Shown here: positions 43,687-52,993 of the stretch, in pieces
How the letters are laid out: each line of letters begins with the position of its first letter
Position numbering within the stretch: position 1 is the first letter of the stretch
Assembly: GCF_900105755.1 (NCBI RefSeq)
Contig: NZ_FNTQ01000001.1
Span: forward strand, 6,324,001-6,388,000
Source: Streptomyces sp. Ag109_O5-10
GTDB taxonomy: Bacteria; Actinomycetota; Actinomycetes; Streptomycetales; Streptomycetaceae
Direction: 5' to 3'
Length of the DNA stretch: 64,000 bases
Made by a program: the position numbers and the translations under genes
Notes under the pieces: generated by a model
The model's database searches: none
What the model was told of the DNA's origin: nothing
Seen by the model: only the letters and a program-made list of their open reading frames with translations

Positions 43687-45408
43687 ATGGTCAACCGTCA
43701 GCAGCCCAGTTCCATGCCGGTCCACAAGTACGGCACGTACGACCAGGTCGACATTCCCGACCGCACCTGGCCCGGGAAGCGGATCACCGAGGCCCCCCGC
43801 TGGCTCTCCACGGACCTGCGTGACGGCAACCAGGCCCTGATCGACCCGATGTCGCCCGAGCGCAAGCGCCGGATGTTCGACCAGCTGGTCAAGATGGGCT
43901 ACAAGGAGATCGAGGTCGGCTTCCCCGCCTCCGGTCAGACCGACTTCGACTTCGTGCGCTCGATCATCGAGGAAGAGGGCGCGATCCCGGACGACGTGAC
44001 GATCTCCGTACTGACCCAGGCCCGCGAGGACCTGATCGAGCGGACCGTGGAGTCGCTGAAGGGCGCCCGGCGGGCCACCGTCCACCTGTACAACGCGACC
44101 GCCCCCGTCTTCCGGCGCGTGGTGTTCCGCGGCTCCAAGGACGACATCAGGCAGATCGCCGTCGACGGCACGCGGCTGGTGATGGAGTACGCCGAGAAGC
44201 TGCTGGGCCCGGAGACGGAGTTCGGCTACCAGTACTCGCCGGAGATCTTCACCGACACCGAGCTGGACTTCGCGCTGGAGGTCTGCGAGGCGGTGATGGA
44301 CGTCTACCAGCCCGGCCCGGGCCGCGAGATCATCCTCAACCTGCCCGCCACGGTGGAGCGTTCGACGCCGTCCACGCACGCGGACCGCTTCGAGTGGATG
44401 CACCGCAACCTGTCCCGCCGCGAGCACGTGGTGCTCTCCGTCCACCCGCACAACGACCGCGGCACCGCCGTCGCCGCCGCCGAACTGGCGCTGATGGCCG
44501 GCGCCGACCGCGTCGAGGGCTGCCTGTTCGGGCAGGGCGAGCGCACCGGCAACGTCGACCTGGTCACCCTGGGCATGAACCTGTTCTCGCAGGGCGTCGA
44601 CCCGCAGATCGACTTCTCCGACATCGACGAGATCCGTCGCGTGTGGGAGTACTGCAACCAGATGGAGGTCCACCCGCGCCACCCGTACGTGGGCGACCTG
44701 GTCTACACGTCCTTCTCCGGCTCCCACCAGGACGCCATCAAGAAGGGCTTCGACGCCATGGAGGCCGACGCGGCCGCGCAGGGTGTCACCGTCGACGACA
44801 TCGAGTGGGCGGTGCCGTACCTGCCGATCGACCCGAAGGACGTCGGCCGCTCCTACGAGGCCGTCATCCGGGTCAACTCGCAGTCCGGCAAGGGCGGTAT
44901 CGCCTACGTCCTGAAGAACGACCACAAGCTGGACCTGCCGCGCCGGATGCAGATCGAGTTCTCCAAGCTCATCCAGGCCAAGACGGACGCCGAGGGCGGC
45001 GAGGTCACCGGCGCCGACATCTGGGCGGTCTTCCAGGACGAGTACCTGCCGAACCCGGAGAACCCCTGGGGCCGCATCCAGGTGAAGACGGGCCAGTCGA
45101 CCACCGACACCGACGGCGTGGACACCCTCACCGTCGAGGCCACCGTCGACGGCGAGGACACCGTGCTGACCGGCTCCGGCAACGGCCCGATCTCCGCGTT
45201 CTTCGACGCGCTGCAGGGCCTGGGCATCGACGTACGTCTCCTGGACTACCAGGAGCACACGATGAGCGAGGGCGCCTCCGCGCAGGCCGCCTCCTACATC
45301 GAATGCGCGATCGACGGCAAGATCCTGTGGGGTATCGGCATCGACGCGAACACGACGCGTGCGTCGCTGAAGGCGGTCGTCTCCGCCGTCAACCGCGCCA
45401 CGCGATAG
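43687..45408 (+). CDS. leuA: 2-isopropylmalate synthase
   Basis: The 573-residue enzyme condenses 2-ketoisovalerate with acetyl-CoA, the committed step of leucine synthesis. Visible motifs are the catalytic STDLRDGNQALIDPM, GFPASGQTDFDFV, the metal-binding HPHNDRGTAVAA and the C-terminal LeuA regulatory domain (VEATVDGEDTVLTGSGNGPISAF, SEGASAQAASYIECAIDGK). Its length fits the long actinobacterial form. ATG 43687 with CAGGAG upstream. The leader peptide and end-product binding domain indicate control by leucine at two levels. Confidence 0.96.
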   Translation: MVNRQQPSSMPVHKYGTYDQVDIPDRTWPGKRITEAPRWLSTDLRDGNQALIDPMSPERKRRMFDQLVKMGYKEIEVGFPASGQTDFDFVRSIIEEEGAIPDDVTISVLTQAREDLIERTVESLKGARRATVHLYNATAPVFRRVVFRGSKDDIRQIAVDGTRLVMEYAEKLLGPETEFGYQYSPEIFTDTELDFALEVCEAVMDVYQPGPGREIILNLPATVERSTPSTHADRFEWMHRNLSRREHVVLSVHPHNDRGTAVAAAELALMAGADRVEGCLFGQGERTGNVDLVTLGMNLFSQGVDPQIDFSDIDEIRRVWEYCNQMEVHPRHPYVGDLVYTSFSGSHQDAIKKGFDAMEADAAAQGVTVDDIEWAVPYLPIDPKDVGRSYEAVIRVNSQSGKGGIAYVLKNDHKLDLPRRMQIEFSKLIQAKTDAEGGEVTGADIWAVFQDEYLPNPENPWGRIQVKTGQSTTDTDGVDTLTVEATVDGEDTVLTGSGNGPISAFFDALQGLGIDVRLLDYQEHTMSEGASAQAASYIECAIDGKILWGIGIDANTTRASLKAVVSAVNRATR

Positions 45409-45427
45409 CCCCCTGACCGGCGGTTTC

Positions 45428-45463
45428 GGGGCCCTGATCAGCTCTCGTGGCGATCAGGGCCCC
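45428..45463 (+). terminator. leuA terminator
   Basis: A perfect 12-bp stem, GGGGCCCTGATC and GATCAGGGCCCC, with a 12-base loop starts 20 bases after the leuA stop and is followed by GTCGTTT, a textbook intrinsic terminator. Confidence 0.88.
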
Positions 45464-45592
45464 GTCGTTTCCCGGCCATCTCGATGTGCAGGTCACGGAC
45501 TGGTCTCGTACGGGGTACTGACTCCGGCTCCTCCATGTGGCTAACATCACGCCAGCGGTGGCGATGTTGCCACGGCGTTACGGAGGTGCGAC

Positions 45593-46288
45593 GTGCTGCC
45601 AGTACGGGGACGAGACTGCCGAACCGCCAGGCCTGCCCGGATTCTGGGCACCCGCACCGCCTGGACACCCGTCGGCGACGGGGAGTTCTTCTGCCCCGGC
45701 TGCGGCGGTGACCGCAACTACCAGCGGCTCACCGGCCGGCGCCGCTTCACCCTGCTGGGCGTGCCGGTGCTGCCGCGCGGCACCACCGGCCCGGTCGTGG
45801 AGTGCGCCGCCTGCCGCCACCACTACGGCACCGACGTCCTCGACCACCCCACCACCTCCCGCTTCTCGGCGATGCTCCGCGACGCCGTGCACACCGTCGC
45901 CCTCGCCGTCCTGGCGGCCGGCGGCACCGGCGCCCGTACGGCCCTGGAGGCGGCGGTGGGCGCGGTCCGCGCCGCCGGTTTCGAGGAGGCCACCGAGGAC
46001 CAGCTGGAGGCGCTGGTCGAGGCCCTCGTCGCGGACACCGGGCGGGTCTTCGAGCAGCCGTACCGGGCGAGCCTGGCGATAGAGCTGCACGAGGCACTCG
46101 ACCCGCTCGCCCCGCACCTCGCCCCCGCCGGACGGGAGGCACTGCTCCTCCAGGGCGCCCGGATCGCGCTCGCCGACGGCCCCTACACCAACGCCGAACG
46201 CGAGGTCCTCGGCACGGTCGGCGCGGCCCTGACCATCTGCGCCGACGACGTGAGCCGGCTCCTGGCGGCGGCCCGCACACCGTCGTGA
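45593..46288 (+). CDS. Zinc-ribbon and TerB-like domain protein
   Basis: The 231-residue protein has an N-terminal zinc ribbon (FFCPGCGGDRNY and ECAACRHHY, two CxxC pairs at about residues 33-75). The C-terminal helical domain resembles TerB (tellurite resistance) or DjlA-like domains: LEAAVGAVRAAGFEEATEDQ...LLLQGARIALADGPYTNAEREVLGTVGAALTI. The acidic DGPYTNAE repeat is typical of TerB metal sites. GGAGG lies 8 bases before the GTG start. A role in stress or metal handling is inferred only. Confidence 0.78.
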   Translation: MLPVRGRDCRTARPARILGTRTAWTPVGDGEFFCPGCGGDRNYQRLTGRRRFTLLGVPVLPRGTTGPVVECAACRHHYGTDVLDHPTTSRFSAMLRDAVHTVALAVLAAGGTGARTALEAAVGAVRAAGFEEATEDQLEALVEALVADTGRVFEQPYRASLAIELHEALDPLAPHLAPAGREALLLQGARIALADGPYTNAEREVLGTVGAALTICADDVSRLLAAARTPS

Positions 46289-46334
46289 GCCCCGCGGGCC
46301 CGGCGCGCGGCGACCGGCGGCCGTTCACCCGGTT

Positions 46335-46379
46335 GGCCGTACGGGACCTGGCGGATCGTCACTGCCCCTGCGTACGGCC
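46335..46379 (+). terminator. Inverted repeat after the TerB-like gene
   Basis: GGCCGTACG at 46335-46343 pairs with CGTACGGCC at 46371-46379 around a 27-base loop, about 45 bases after the TerB-like stop. It may be a terminator or a binding site for the following gene. The gap 46289-46536 shows no other feature apart from a TTGACA at about 46383. Confidence 0.4.
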
Positions 46380-46536
46380 GCCGTTGACACCCGCCGTGCC
46401 GGTCCGCGTCGCGTTTCACGACGTCAGCCGGGTGCGCGGCGGCTCGACATGAGCCGCCCCACGGCCTGACGGCACGCCGGACCGTCCGTCCGGCCGGCCG
46501 GTGCGGGAGTGCGGTGCGGGCCGCACCGGGAGCAGG

Positions 46537-47742
46537 ATGAGAAGCGTGAGTCATGTGTCTCCTGTGACCCGTGCCGGCCGGTTCTCGCTCGCCGCCGCGC
46601 TGCTGCTCGGGGCGTTCACGACCGGGCCCAGGGCCTGGGCGGCGGCCGGCTGCGAGTCCTCCGTGCCGTACGTCTCCGGCGAGGGCGGCTACGTCCAGTT
46701 CCGCATTCCGGCCGTCGTCCGCAGCGGGCGCGGCACCCTGCTCGCGTTCGCCGAGGGCCGGCACTCCACCACCGGGGACAGCGGCGACATCGACGTCGTG
46801 CTGAGACGCTCCGCCGACGGCGGCTGCACCTGGGACCCGCTCCGCGTGGTGGCCGCCGGTGACGGGGACACCCGCGGCAACCCGGCGCCGGTGGTGGACC
46901 CGCGCAGCGGCCAGATCGTCCTGGTGACCTCGTACAACGACGGCTCGGTGAACGAGGACCAGATCATGCGCGGCCAGGTCACCGGGGCGCAGAGCCGCCG
47001 GGTGTACGTGCAGCGCAGCAGCGACGACGGTCGCCACTTCACCCGCCCGCACGAGATCACCGCCCAGGTGAAGCCTTCCGGCTGGCGCTGGTACGCGACC
47101 GGCCCCGGGCACGCCGTCGCGCTCACCCGGGGACCGCACCGAGGGCGCCTGGTCGTGGCCGCCGACCACTCCGCCGCCCCGCGCGCCGGCTCCGCCGACA
47201 CCGGCCGGGAGGCCAGGTACTACGGCGGCCACGCGATCTACAGCGACGACGGCGGCCACAGCTGGCACCTCGGCTTCGTCGACGACTCCTACACCGGCCA
47301 CGACAACGCCAACGAGACGACCGCCGCCCAACTCCCCGACGGACGCCTCTACTTCAACGCCCGCGACCAGAACGGCTCCAGCCCGGGCAACCGCCTGGAG
47401 GCCTGGTCGAGCGACGGCGGCGAGACCCTGGACGCGCCCTACTCGGTCCAGCCGACCCTGTCCAGGGTCCCGGTGGTCGAGGGCTCCGTCCTGCAGCTCC
47501 CGGGCGCCGAGGGGCCGCTCCTCTTCTCCGCCCCGTCGGTCCCCACGGCCCGCCGGACCATGGCCCTGTGGACCAGTGCCGACCAGGGCATCACCTTCGA
47601 GAAGTACCTCACCCTGTCCGACCTGAAGGCCGCCTACTCGGACCTCGTCCAGATCGACAGGCGCACGGTGGGGGTGCTGTACGAGACGGGCACCAGGACG
47701 GCGTACGACACGATCGAGTTCCGGCGGGTCACGGCACCCTGA
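46537..47742 (+). CDS. Secreted sialidase (GH33)
   Basis: From ATG 46537 the 401-residue protein has a signal peptide (VTRAGRFSLAAALLLGAFTTGPRAWAAAG), the FRIP motif in YVQFRIPAVV with the catalytic-triad Arg, and five Asp-box repeats (SADGGCTW, SDDGRHF, SDDGGHSW, SSDGGETL, SADQGITF) of the sialidase propeller. A C-terminal YETGTRTAYDTIEF supplies the nucleophile Tyr and Glu region. It releases sialic acids from glycans outside the cell. A sigma factor gene follows. Confidence 0.92.
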   Translation: MRSVSHVSPVTRAGRFSLAAALLLGAFTTGPRAWAAAGCESSVPYVSGEGGYVQFRIPAVVRSGRGTLLAFAEGRHSTTGDSGDIDVVLRRSADGGCTWDPLRVVAAGDGDTRGNPAPVVDPRSGQIVLVTSYNDGSVNEDQIMRGQVTGAQSRRVYVQRSSDDGRHFTRPHEITAQVKPSGWRWYATGPGHAVALTRGPHRGRLVVAADHSAAPRAGSADTGREARYYGGHAIYSDDGGHSWHLGFVDDSYTGHDNANETTAAQLPDGRLYFNARDQNGSSPGNRLEAWSSDGGETLDAPYSVQPTLSRVPVVEGSVLQLPGAEGPLLFSAPSVPTARRTMALWTSADQGITFEKYLTLSDLKAAYSDLVQIDRRTVGVLYETGTRTAYDTIEFRRVTAP

Positions 47743-47813
47743 GCGCAACGGCCTTCGTCCGCCGGGCAACCGAATCCACGGATCCGGCGGTCTGGAGGGC
47801 GAGGGGGTGGCTG

Positions 47814-48347
47814 ATGCAGGCCGAACTAGAGGCCCAGTTCCAGGAATTCGTCAGAGCACGGTGGTCGCAGCTGGTGCGGACCGCCTATCTGCTCACCGGT
47901 GACCCGCACCATGCGGAGGACCTGACGCAGACCGCGCTGGCGAAGGCCTACCGGTCCTGGCGGCGCGTCTCCCGGACCGACCATCCGGAGGCGTACGTCC
48001 GCCGCATGCTGGTCAGCTGCAACAGCGACCGGTTCCGCAAGCGCCGGGTCGCCGAGTCGCTGACCGACGTGCCGCCGGAGCGCGCGGGGTACGACGACGC
48101 CGTGTCCCGGGCCGACGAGCGCGGCATGCTGCTCGCGGCCCTGGCCGGGCTGCCCCCGCGGCAGCGCGCGGTGGTGGTGCTGCGGTACTGGGAGGACCTG
48201 TCCGAGGGGGAGGTCGCCGAGGTGCTCGGCTGCTCCCCGGGCACGGTAAAGAGCCAGGCGTCCAAGGGCCTGGCGAAGTTGCGTACGGTTCCGGGGCTCG
48301 CGCAGGCCATGAGCCACGCGGCGCCCGTGCAGGGAGGCAGCAGGTGA
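47814..48347 (+). CDS. SigE-family ECF RNA polymerase sigma factor
   Basis: From ATG 47814 the protein has 177 residues with sigma region 2 (FVRARWSQLVRTAYLLTGDPHHAEDLTQTALAKAYRSW) and region 4 (LPPRQRAVVVLRYWEDLSEGEVAEVLGCSPGTVKSQASKGLAKL). This matches the actinobacterial SigE family of extracytoplasmic-function sigma factors. It overlaps the following membrane-protein gene in GTGA, so the two probably work together. The signal and target promoters are unknown. Confidence 0.9.
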   Translation: MQAELEAQFQEFVRARWSQLVRTAYLLTGDPHHAEDLTQTALAKAYRSWRRVSRTDHPEAYVRRMLVSCNSDRFRKRRVAESLTDVPPERAGYDDAVSRADERGMLLAALAGLPPRQRAVVVLRYWEDLSEGEVAEVLGCSPGTVKSQASKGLAKLRTVPGLAQAMSHAAPVQGGSR

Positions 48348-49372
48348 GCGGTCAGAAGCAGGGCGGGGCGGCCGAGCCGGAGTTCGAGGCGCGGGTGCGG
48401 GCGCTGCTGGCCGGGGACGCGTCCCTGGTCCGGCCGTCACCGGTGCCGTATCCGGAGATCCGGCGCCGGGGCGTGCTGGAGCGACGGCGGCGCCTGGCCG
48501 TGGGCGGGGCGGCGCTGGCGGCGCTCGCGGTCGTGCCGGTCGGGGCGTACGCGCTGGGCGGCGGCACCACGACGAGCCCGGCCGGGCCCAGCCCCACGGT
48601 GCTGGCCAGCGAGCGCCCGGCCCCGACGAGCCCCACGGGGCCGACGAGTCCGACGGGCCCGGCCACCGCGTCCGCCCCGGCACCGTCCGGGACCCCGACG
48701 GCCCCCGCGACGGCCTCGGCCCCTTCGACCACGGCACCGACGGCCCCGGCGCACCCGGCGTCCGCCGCGCAGCAGCTGCTGGACGGGATCACCTTCGACC
48801 AGGCCGCCACCGGACTCGGCAAGTGCCTCGACTACAACAAGGCGCACCGCCTCCCCAAGGACCCGACCTACACCGACCTCGGCAAGCCGGCCGACTACCG
48901 GATCGTCCTGGCGATGCGCAGCACCGGGGACTCCAACGCACCCGGCGACGGCTACTTCGTGGTCGCGGTACGGGAGAAGCCGGCGCCGGCCCGGCTCATC
49001 TGCAACGTCAAGGACGGTGCGGCCTCCGGTCTGAACACCAGCATCGGGGACCCCTTCGGCGGCGCGCGGACGCCCGTGGCCCCGGACATGAACAGCGGCA
49101 AGCTGTACCAGCAGACGATCCTCGACAAGGGCGCCTGGAAGCTGCCGTTCCGCTGGGGGATCATCGGCGGCTACCGCCCCTCGGTGGCCACGATGACGGT
49201 CTCCTACGGCGGCGACGCGGGCGAGGTGGTCCTCGACCACGGCTGGTTCGTCGCCACCGGCACCCTGCACAAGCAGGTCACCGCGGCCCCGCACCTGAAG
49301 GGCTACGACGCGGCGGGCAAGCTCGTCTACGACTCCGACCACGACGCGTCGTACGAGAAGACCCTGCCGTAG
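48344..49372 (+). CDS. Single-pass membrane protein, probable sigma-factor partner
   Basis: The 342-residue protein has a short cytoplasmic N-terminus (~45 residues), one membrane helix (LAVGGAALAALAVVPVGAYALGG, ~48-70), a long Pro/Thr/Ser/Ala linker (~75-140) and a globular outer domain with conserved Lys/Asp/Trp patches. It is translationally coupled to the SigE-family sigma factor. It could be the anti-sigma factor or a sensor; the ZAS-type HxxxCxxC motif is absent. Confidence 0.72.
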   Translation: MSGQKQGGAAEPEFEARVRALLAGDASLVRPSPVPYPEIRRRGVLERRRRLAVGGAALAALAVVPVGAYALGGGTTTSPAGPSPTVLASERPAPTSPTGPTSPTGPATASAPAPSGTPTAPATASAPSTTAPTAPAHPASAAQQLLDGITFDQAATGLGKCLDYNKAHRLPKDPTYTDLGKPADYRIVLAMRSTGDSNAPGDGYFVVAVREKPAPARLICNVKDGAASGLNTSIGDPFGGARTPVAPDMNSGKLYQQTILDKGAWKLPFRWGIIGGYRPSVATMTVSYGGDAGEVVLDHGWFVATGTLHKQVTAAPHLKGYDAAGKLVYDSDHDASYEKTLP

Positions 49373-49385
49373 CCGGTGGCGCCGG

Positions 49386-50012
49386 TCAGCCGGTGCCGAC
49401 CCCGTGCAGCAGGTTGGCGACCAGCCGGTCCGCGAACTCCTCGGTGAGGGGTTCGTCGGGCAGCAGCAGGCGGTGGTAGCAGGCCCCCCAGAGCTGGTCG
49501 ACCAGGACCTGGGGGTCGGCGTCGGCGCGCAGCTGGCCGCGGTCCTGGGCGCGCCGCATCGCCGTCACGGCCAGGTCGCGGCGCGGCCCCGTGTAGCGCT
49601 GGAGCAGGGCGGCGGACAGGTCGGGGTCGGTCTGCGCCTGGCCGATGAGCCCGCCGATGACCCGCCCGGCCGGCGTCCCGGTGAGCAGCCGGACGAAGGC
49701 GCGGACCTGGGACGTCAGGTCGGCCTCGATGTCGCCGGTGTCGGGGAAGGCGAGGACGGACTCGACGGCGTGGAAGTAGCCGTCGAGTGCGAGCGTGCCG
49801 CGCGAGGGCCACCACTTGTGCAGGGTCGTCTTGCTGACCCCGGCCTCCTGGGCGACCCGCTCGAAGGTGAAGGCCGCCAGCCCGTCGCGCAGGAGCAGCG
49901 CGCCCGCGGCGGCGAGCACGTCGGCCCGCACCTCGTCCGCGGGGCGCCGCCCGCGCCCCCGCCGCACCGGCGTCCCTTCCGTCCGCTGCTCCATGCGCTG
50001 CCTCCCGACCAC
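49386..50012 (-). CDS. TetR-family transcriptional regulator
   Basis: The 208-residue protein has a TetR helix-turn-helix (VLAAAGALLLRDGLAAFTFERVAQEAGVSKTTLHKWWPSRG, ~30-70) and a C-terminal helical ligand domain (TetR_C-like, LTSQVRAFVRLLTGTPAGR). An in-frame ATG at 49994 (MEQRTEG) is a shorter alternative. It is divergent from the ABC transporter operon that begins at 50425 and may repress it. The 50020-50050 region TTATATGGACTCAGCGTACATTAA is AT-rich and could contain its operator. Confidence 0.86.
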   Translation of the reverse strand: MVGRQRMEQRTEGTPVRRGRGRRPADEVRADVLAAAGALLLRDGLAAFTFERVAQEAGVSKTTLHKWWPSRGTLALDGYFHAVESVLAFPDTGDIEADLTSQVRAFVRLLTGTPAGRVIGGLIGQAQTDPDLSAALLQRYTGPRRDLAVTAMRRAQDRGQLRADADPQVLVDQLWGACYHRLLLPDEPLTEEFADRLVANLLHGVGTG

Positions 50013-50424
50013 GTTCCCGCTTATATGGACTCAGCGTACATTAATTGTCTCGCGGGCCATCGGGGCCGTGACGTGCCGCAGGCCGCTCGTCTGCCGCGCC
50101 GCCCTCGTGGCTGGTCGCGCAATTCCTCCCCCAGTCTTCGGCCCGGGGGACCCCCAGCGCCCCTCGGGCTCCTCCTCGCGCGGGGCCGTGGTCGCCCGGC
50201 CGGCGGCTCCCGCGTAGCACCCCGGCGCCGGCCGCCACTCGGGCGGCCGGCGCCAACTTCCGCGCGGAGGCGGCCGCGTGGACCCCGCCGCGGCGGTGCC
50301 ATTGGTCCCACCTCTGACGGTTTACGCCATTCGCGCGCCTTGCCTTGACCGTCCCCGAACCCTTTCTTATGGTCGCGCTAACACCGGACGTCCGACGTCT
50401 CCTTTCCCCCACGCTGGAGGCACC
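50013..50424. other. Upstream region of the ABC operon with a palindromic element remnant
   Basis: No gene is visible. An incomplete palindromic element (GTGGCTGGTCGCGCAATTCC, ~50109-50128) is followed by CTCCCCCAGTCTTCGGCCCGGGGG. A likely promoter of the downstream operon is at 50345-50373. Confidence 0.55.
50345..50373 (+). promoter_or_regulatory. Promoter of the ABC operon
   Basis: TTGACC at 50345-50350 and TATGGT at 50368-50373 with exactly 17 bp between them resemble a vegetative promoter. The start codon of the binding protein lies about 50 bp downstream. Confidence 0.6.
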
Positions 50425-52029
50425 GTGCGCGACCAGGCGGCCCACGGCCGCAGGACGTTCCTGAAGCACGCCGGGGCCCTGGGCGCGGCAGCCTCGCTGA
50501 CGACACTGACGGCGTGCGGCCCCAAGTCCACGATCGACCTCGGCGGCAGCGGCTCCGACCGCACCCTCACCGCGGTGATCGGCTACGGCAACGACGGCAG
50601 CTGGGACCCCACCCAGACCGCGTCCGCGTTCGCGATGGCCGCCAACAACCACATCTACGAGGGCCTGGCCGACACCGACCCGATCACCCGCGCCCCCTAC
50701 CCGGCGCTGGCGACCCGGCTGCCCACCGACGCGAACGCCACCACCTGGCGGTTCACCCTGCGCTCCGGGGCCACCTTCCACGACGGGAAACCGGTCACCG
50801 CCGACGACGTGGTCTTCGTCTTCGACCGGATCCTCGACCCGGGCACCCAGACCCTCGCCCAGGGCTTCTTCGCGAGCTGGCTGAAGGAGGCCCGCAAGGT
50901 CGACGCCCGGACCGTCGACCTGGTGCTGAGGTTCCCCTTCCCGGACGGCGTCGCCCGCCTCACCCTCGCCAAGATCATGCCGGCGCACGTCTTCTCCCGG
51001 CCCGGCGCCTGGGACGACGCGATCAAGGGCCTCGCGGTCGGCTCCGGACCGTACCGGCAGACCGGGCACCACCCGAAGTCCAACACCACCTTCGCCGCGT
51101 ACGACCCGTACAACGGCCCCCGCAGGCCCGCCTTCCGGAAGATGAACTGGCTGACGATCGTCGACGCGGCCTCCCGCGTGGCGCGGATCTCCGGGACCGG
51201 CGCCGGCGCCCAGATCTCGGACAACATCCCCTACGCCAACATCCCCCGCCTGGAACAGGGCGGCCTCTCGGTCGGCGGCGGTGCCGGGATGAACAACGCG
51301 TTCCTGATGTTCAACACCCAGCACAGACCCTTCGACGACGTCCGGGTCCGCCAGGCCCTGCACTACGCCATCGACAAGGAGAAGATCGTCGAGGTCGCCC
51401 TCAAGGGCCACGGAAAACCGGCGAGTTCGTTCCTGAACGAGACCAACCCCGCCTACCGCAGGGCGAGGACGGTCTACGGCCACGACCCCGACAGGGCGAA
51501 GGCCCTCCTGAGGGCGGCCGGAGTCGGCGGCCTGCGCGTGAACCTCCTCGCCTCCAACGTGAGCTGGCTCGTCGACTGCCTGCCCACCATCAAGTCGTCC
51601 TGGGACGCGATCGGCGTCGCCACCACCCTGTCCCCGCAGGAGACCACGGCCGTGTTCACCAAGATGGACCAGAAACAGGACTACCAGGTCGTCGCCGCCG
51701 TCTCGAACCCCAACCAGTTCGGCCTCGACGCCGACCTGATCATGCACTACAACTACGGCCCCCGGAACCTGTGGATGGGCTACGCCCGCTGGGCCGACAA
51801 CGCCGTCGCCAGGCAGCTCTTCAAGGACATGGACGCGGCCACCCGCGAACCGGACCCGGACAAGAAGAAGACGATGATCCAGGAGTACATCGACGTCGTC
51901 GCCGAACAGGCCGTCCTCTACCCGGTCGTCCACAACGAGCTGATCACCGCCTGGGACCCGCGCAGACTCACCGGCATAAGGGCACAGCCCTACCCGGGCA
52001 TCAACGTCCTCACCGCCAAGTGGGTCTGA
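50425..52029 (+). CDS. ABC transporter substrate-binding lipoprotein (dipeptide/oligopeptide family)
   Basis: From GTG 50425 (GGAGG 6 bases upstream) the protein has 534 residues. A twin-arginine signal (RRTFLKHAGALGAAASLTTLTAC) ends in the lipobox LTAC, so it is exported folded by Tat and lipid-anchored. The family-5 binding-protein domain shows IYEGLADTDPITR, WRFTLRSGATFHDGKPVTADDVVF and DVRVRQALHYAIDKEKIV. It opens a five-gene operon. The ligand may be a peptide, or a sialic acid as in related systems. Confidence 0.92.
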   Translation: MRDQAAHGRRTFLKHAGALGAAASLTTLTACGPKSTIDLGGSGSDRTLTAVIGYGNDGSWDPTQTASAFAMAANNHIYEGLADTDPITRAPYPALATRLPTDANATTWRFTLRSGATFHDGKPVTADDVVFVFDRILDPGTQTLAQGFFASWLKEARKVDARTVDLVLRFPFPDGVARLTLAKIMPAHVFSRPGAWDDAIKGLAVGSGPYRQTGHHPKSNTTFAAYDPYNGPRRPAFRKMNWLTIVDAASRVARISGTGAGAQISDNIPYANIPRLEQGGLSVGGGAGMNNAFLMFNTQHRPFDDVRVRQALHYAIDKEKIVEVALKGHGKPASSFLNETNPAYRRARTVYGHDPDRAKALLRAAGVGGLRVNLLASNVSWLVDCLPTIKSSWDAIGVATTLSPQETTAVFTKMDQKQDYQVVAAVSNPNQFGLDADLIMHYNYGPRNLWMGYARWADNAVARQLFKDMDAATREPDPDKKKTMIQEYIDVVAEQAVLYPVVHNELITAWDPRRLTGIRAQPYPGINVLTAKWV

Positions 52030-52033
52030 CCGC

Positions 52034-52993
52034 ATGACCGCCGTCCTGCGCATCCTGCTGCGCCGCACCGCCCTGCTGGTGCCCCTGCTGCTCGGCATCG
52101 CCCTGTTCGTGTTCCTGGTGATGCGGTTCTCCGACGTCGACCCGGCGTCCGCGTTCTTCCAGGGCGCCAACCCCACCCCGCGGCAACTCCACGACTTCCG
52201 CGCCCGCAACGGCCTCCTCGACCCCCTGCCGCTGCGCTACGTCCACTTCGTCGGCGGCCTCCTCCACGGCGACCTCGGCACCAGCGCCCTCACCCGCACC
52301 CCGGTCCTCGACCAGGTCCTCACCGCCCTGCCGCTCACCCTCCAGCTGACCTTCCTCGGCCTCGGCATCGCCGTCGTCCTGGCCCTCGCCGGCGGCGTCA
52401 CCGCGGCCATCCACCGCGACCGCTGGCCGGACCAGGTCATCCGCGTCCTGTCCCTGGTCGGGGTCGCCGCCCCCGCCTTCTGGCTGGCGCTGCTCATGAT
52501 CCAGTACCTGGCCGTCGACCGCGGCTGGTTCCCGGCCGGCGGCTACATCAACCCCGAGGACTCCGTCACCGGCTGGCTGAGGACCATGGCCCTGCCCGCC
52601 CTCGCGCTCTCCCTCCCCGTGGCCGCCCAGCTCACCCGGATCGTCCGCACCTCGGTGGTCGAGGAACTCGACAGGGACTACGTCCGCACCGCGATCGGCA
52701 GCGGCCTGCCACCCCATGTCGTGGTCGGCCGCAACGTCCTGCGCAACGCCCTGGTCAACCCGATGACCGTGCTCGGCCTGCGGGTCGGCTATCTGCTCGG
52801 CGGCGCCGTCGTCATCGAGACCATCTTCGCCCTGCCCGGCATGGGCAAGCTGATGATCGACGCCGTGCAGAACGGCGACCCCGCCGTCGTCCAGGGCGTC
52901 GTCCTCACCACCGCGACCGGCTTCGTCGTCGTCAACCTCGTCATCGACATCCTCTACCTGCTGGTCAACCCGCGCCTGAGGGAGGCCACATGA
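52034..52993 (+). CDS. ABC transporter permease (DppB-like)
   Basis: The 319-residue inner-membrane protein has six hydrophobic segments, opening ALLVPLLLGIALFVFLVM. The EAA-type loop with EELDRDYVRTAIGSGLPPHVVVGRNVLRNALV contacts the ATPase. It ends with IETIFALPGMGKLMIDAV and overlaps the next start by 4 bp (ATGA). Confidence 0.92.
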   Translation: MTAVLRILLRRTALLVPLLLGIALFVFLVMRFSDVDPASAFFQGANPTPRQLHDFRARNGLLDPLPLRYVHFVGGLLHGDLGTSALTRTPVLDQVLTALPLTLQLTFLGLGIAVVLALAGGVTAAIHRDRWPDQVIRVLSLVGVAAPAFWLALLMIQYLAVDRGWFPAGGYINPEDSVTGWLRTMALPALALSLPVAAQLTRIVRTSVVEELDRDYVRTAIGSGLPPHVVVGRNVLRNALVNPMTVLGLRVGYLLGGAVVIETIFALPGMGKLMIDAVQNGDPAVVQGVVLTTATGFVVVNLVIDILYLLVNPRLREAT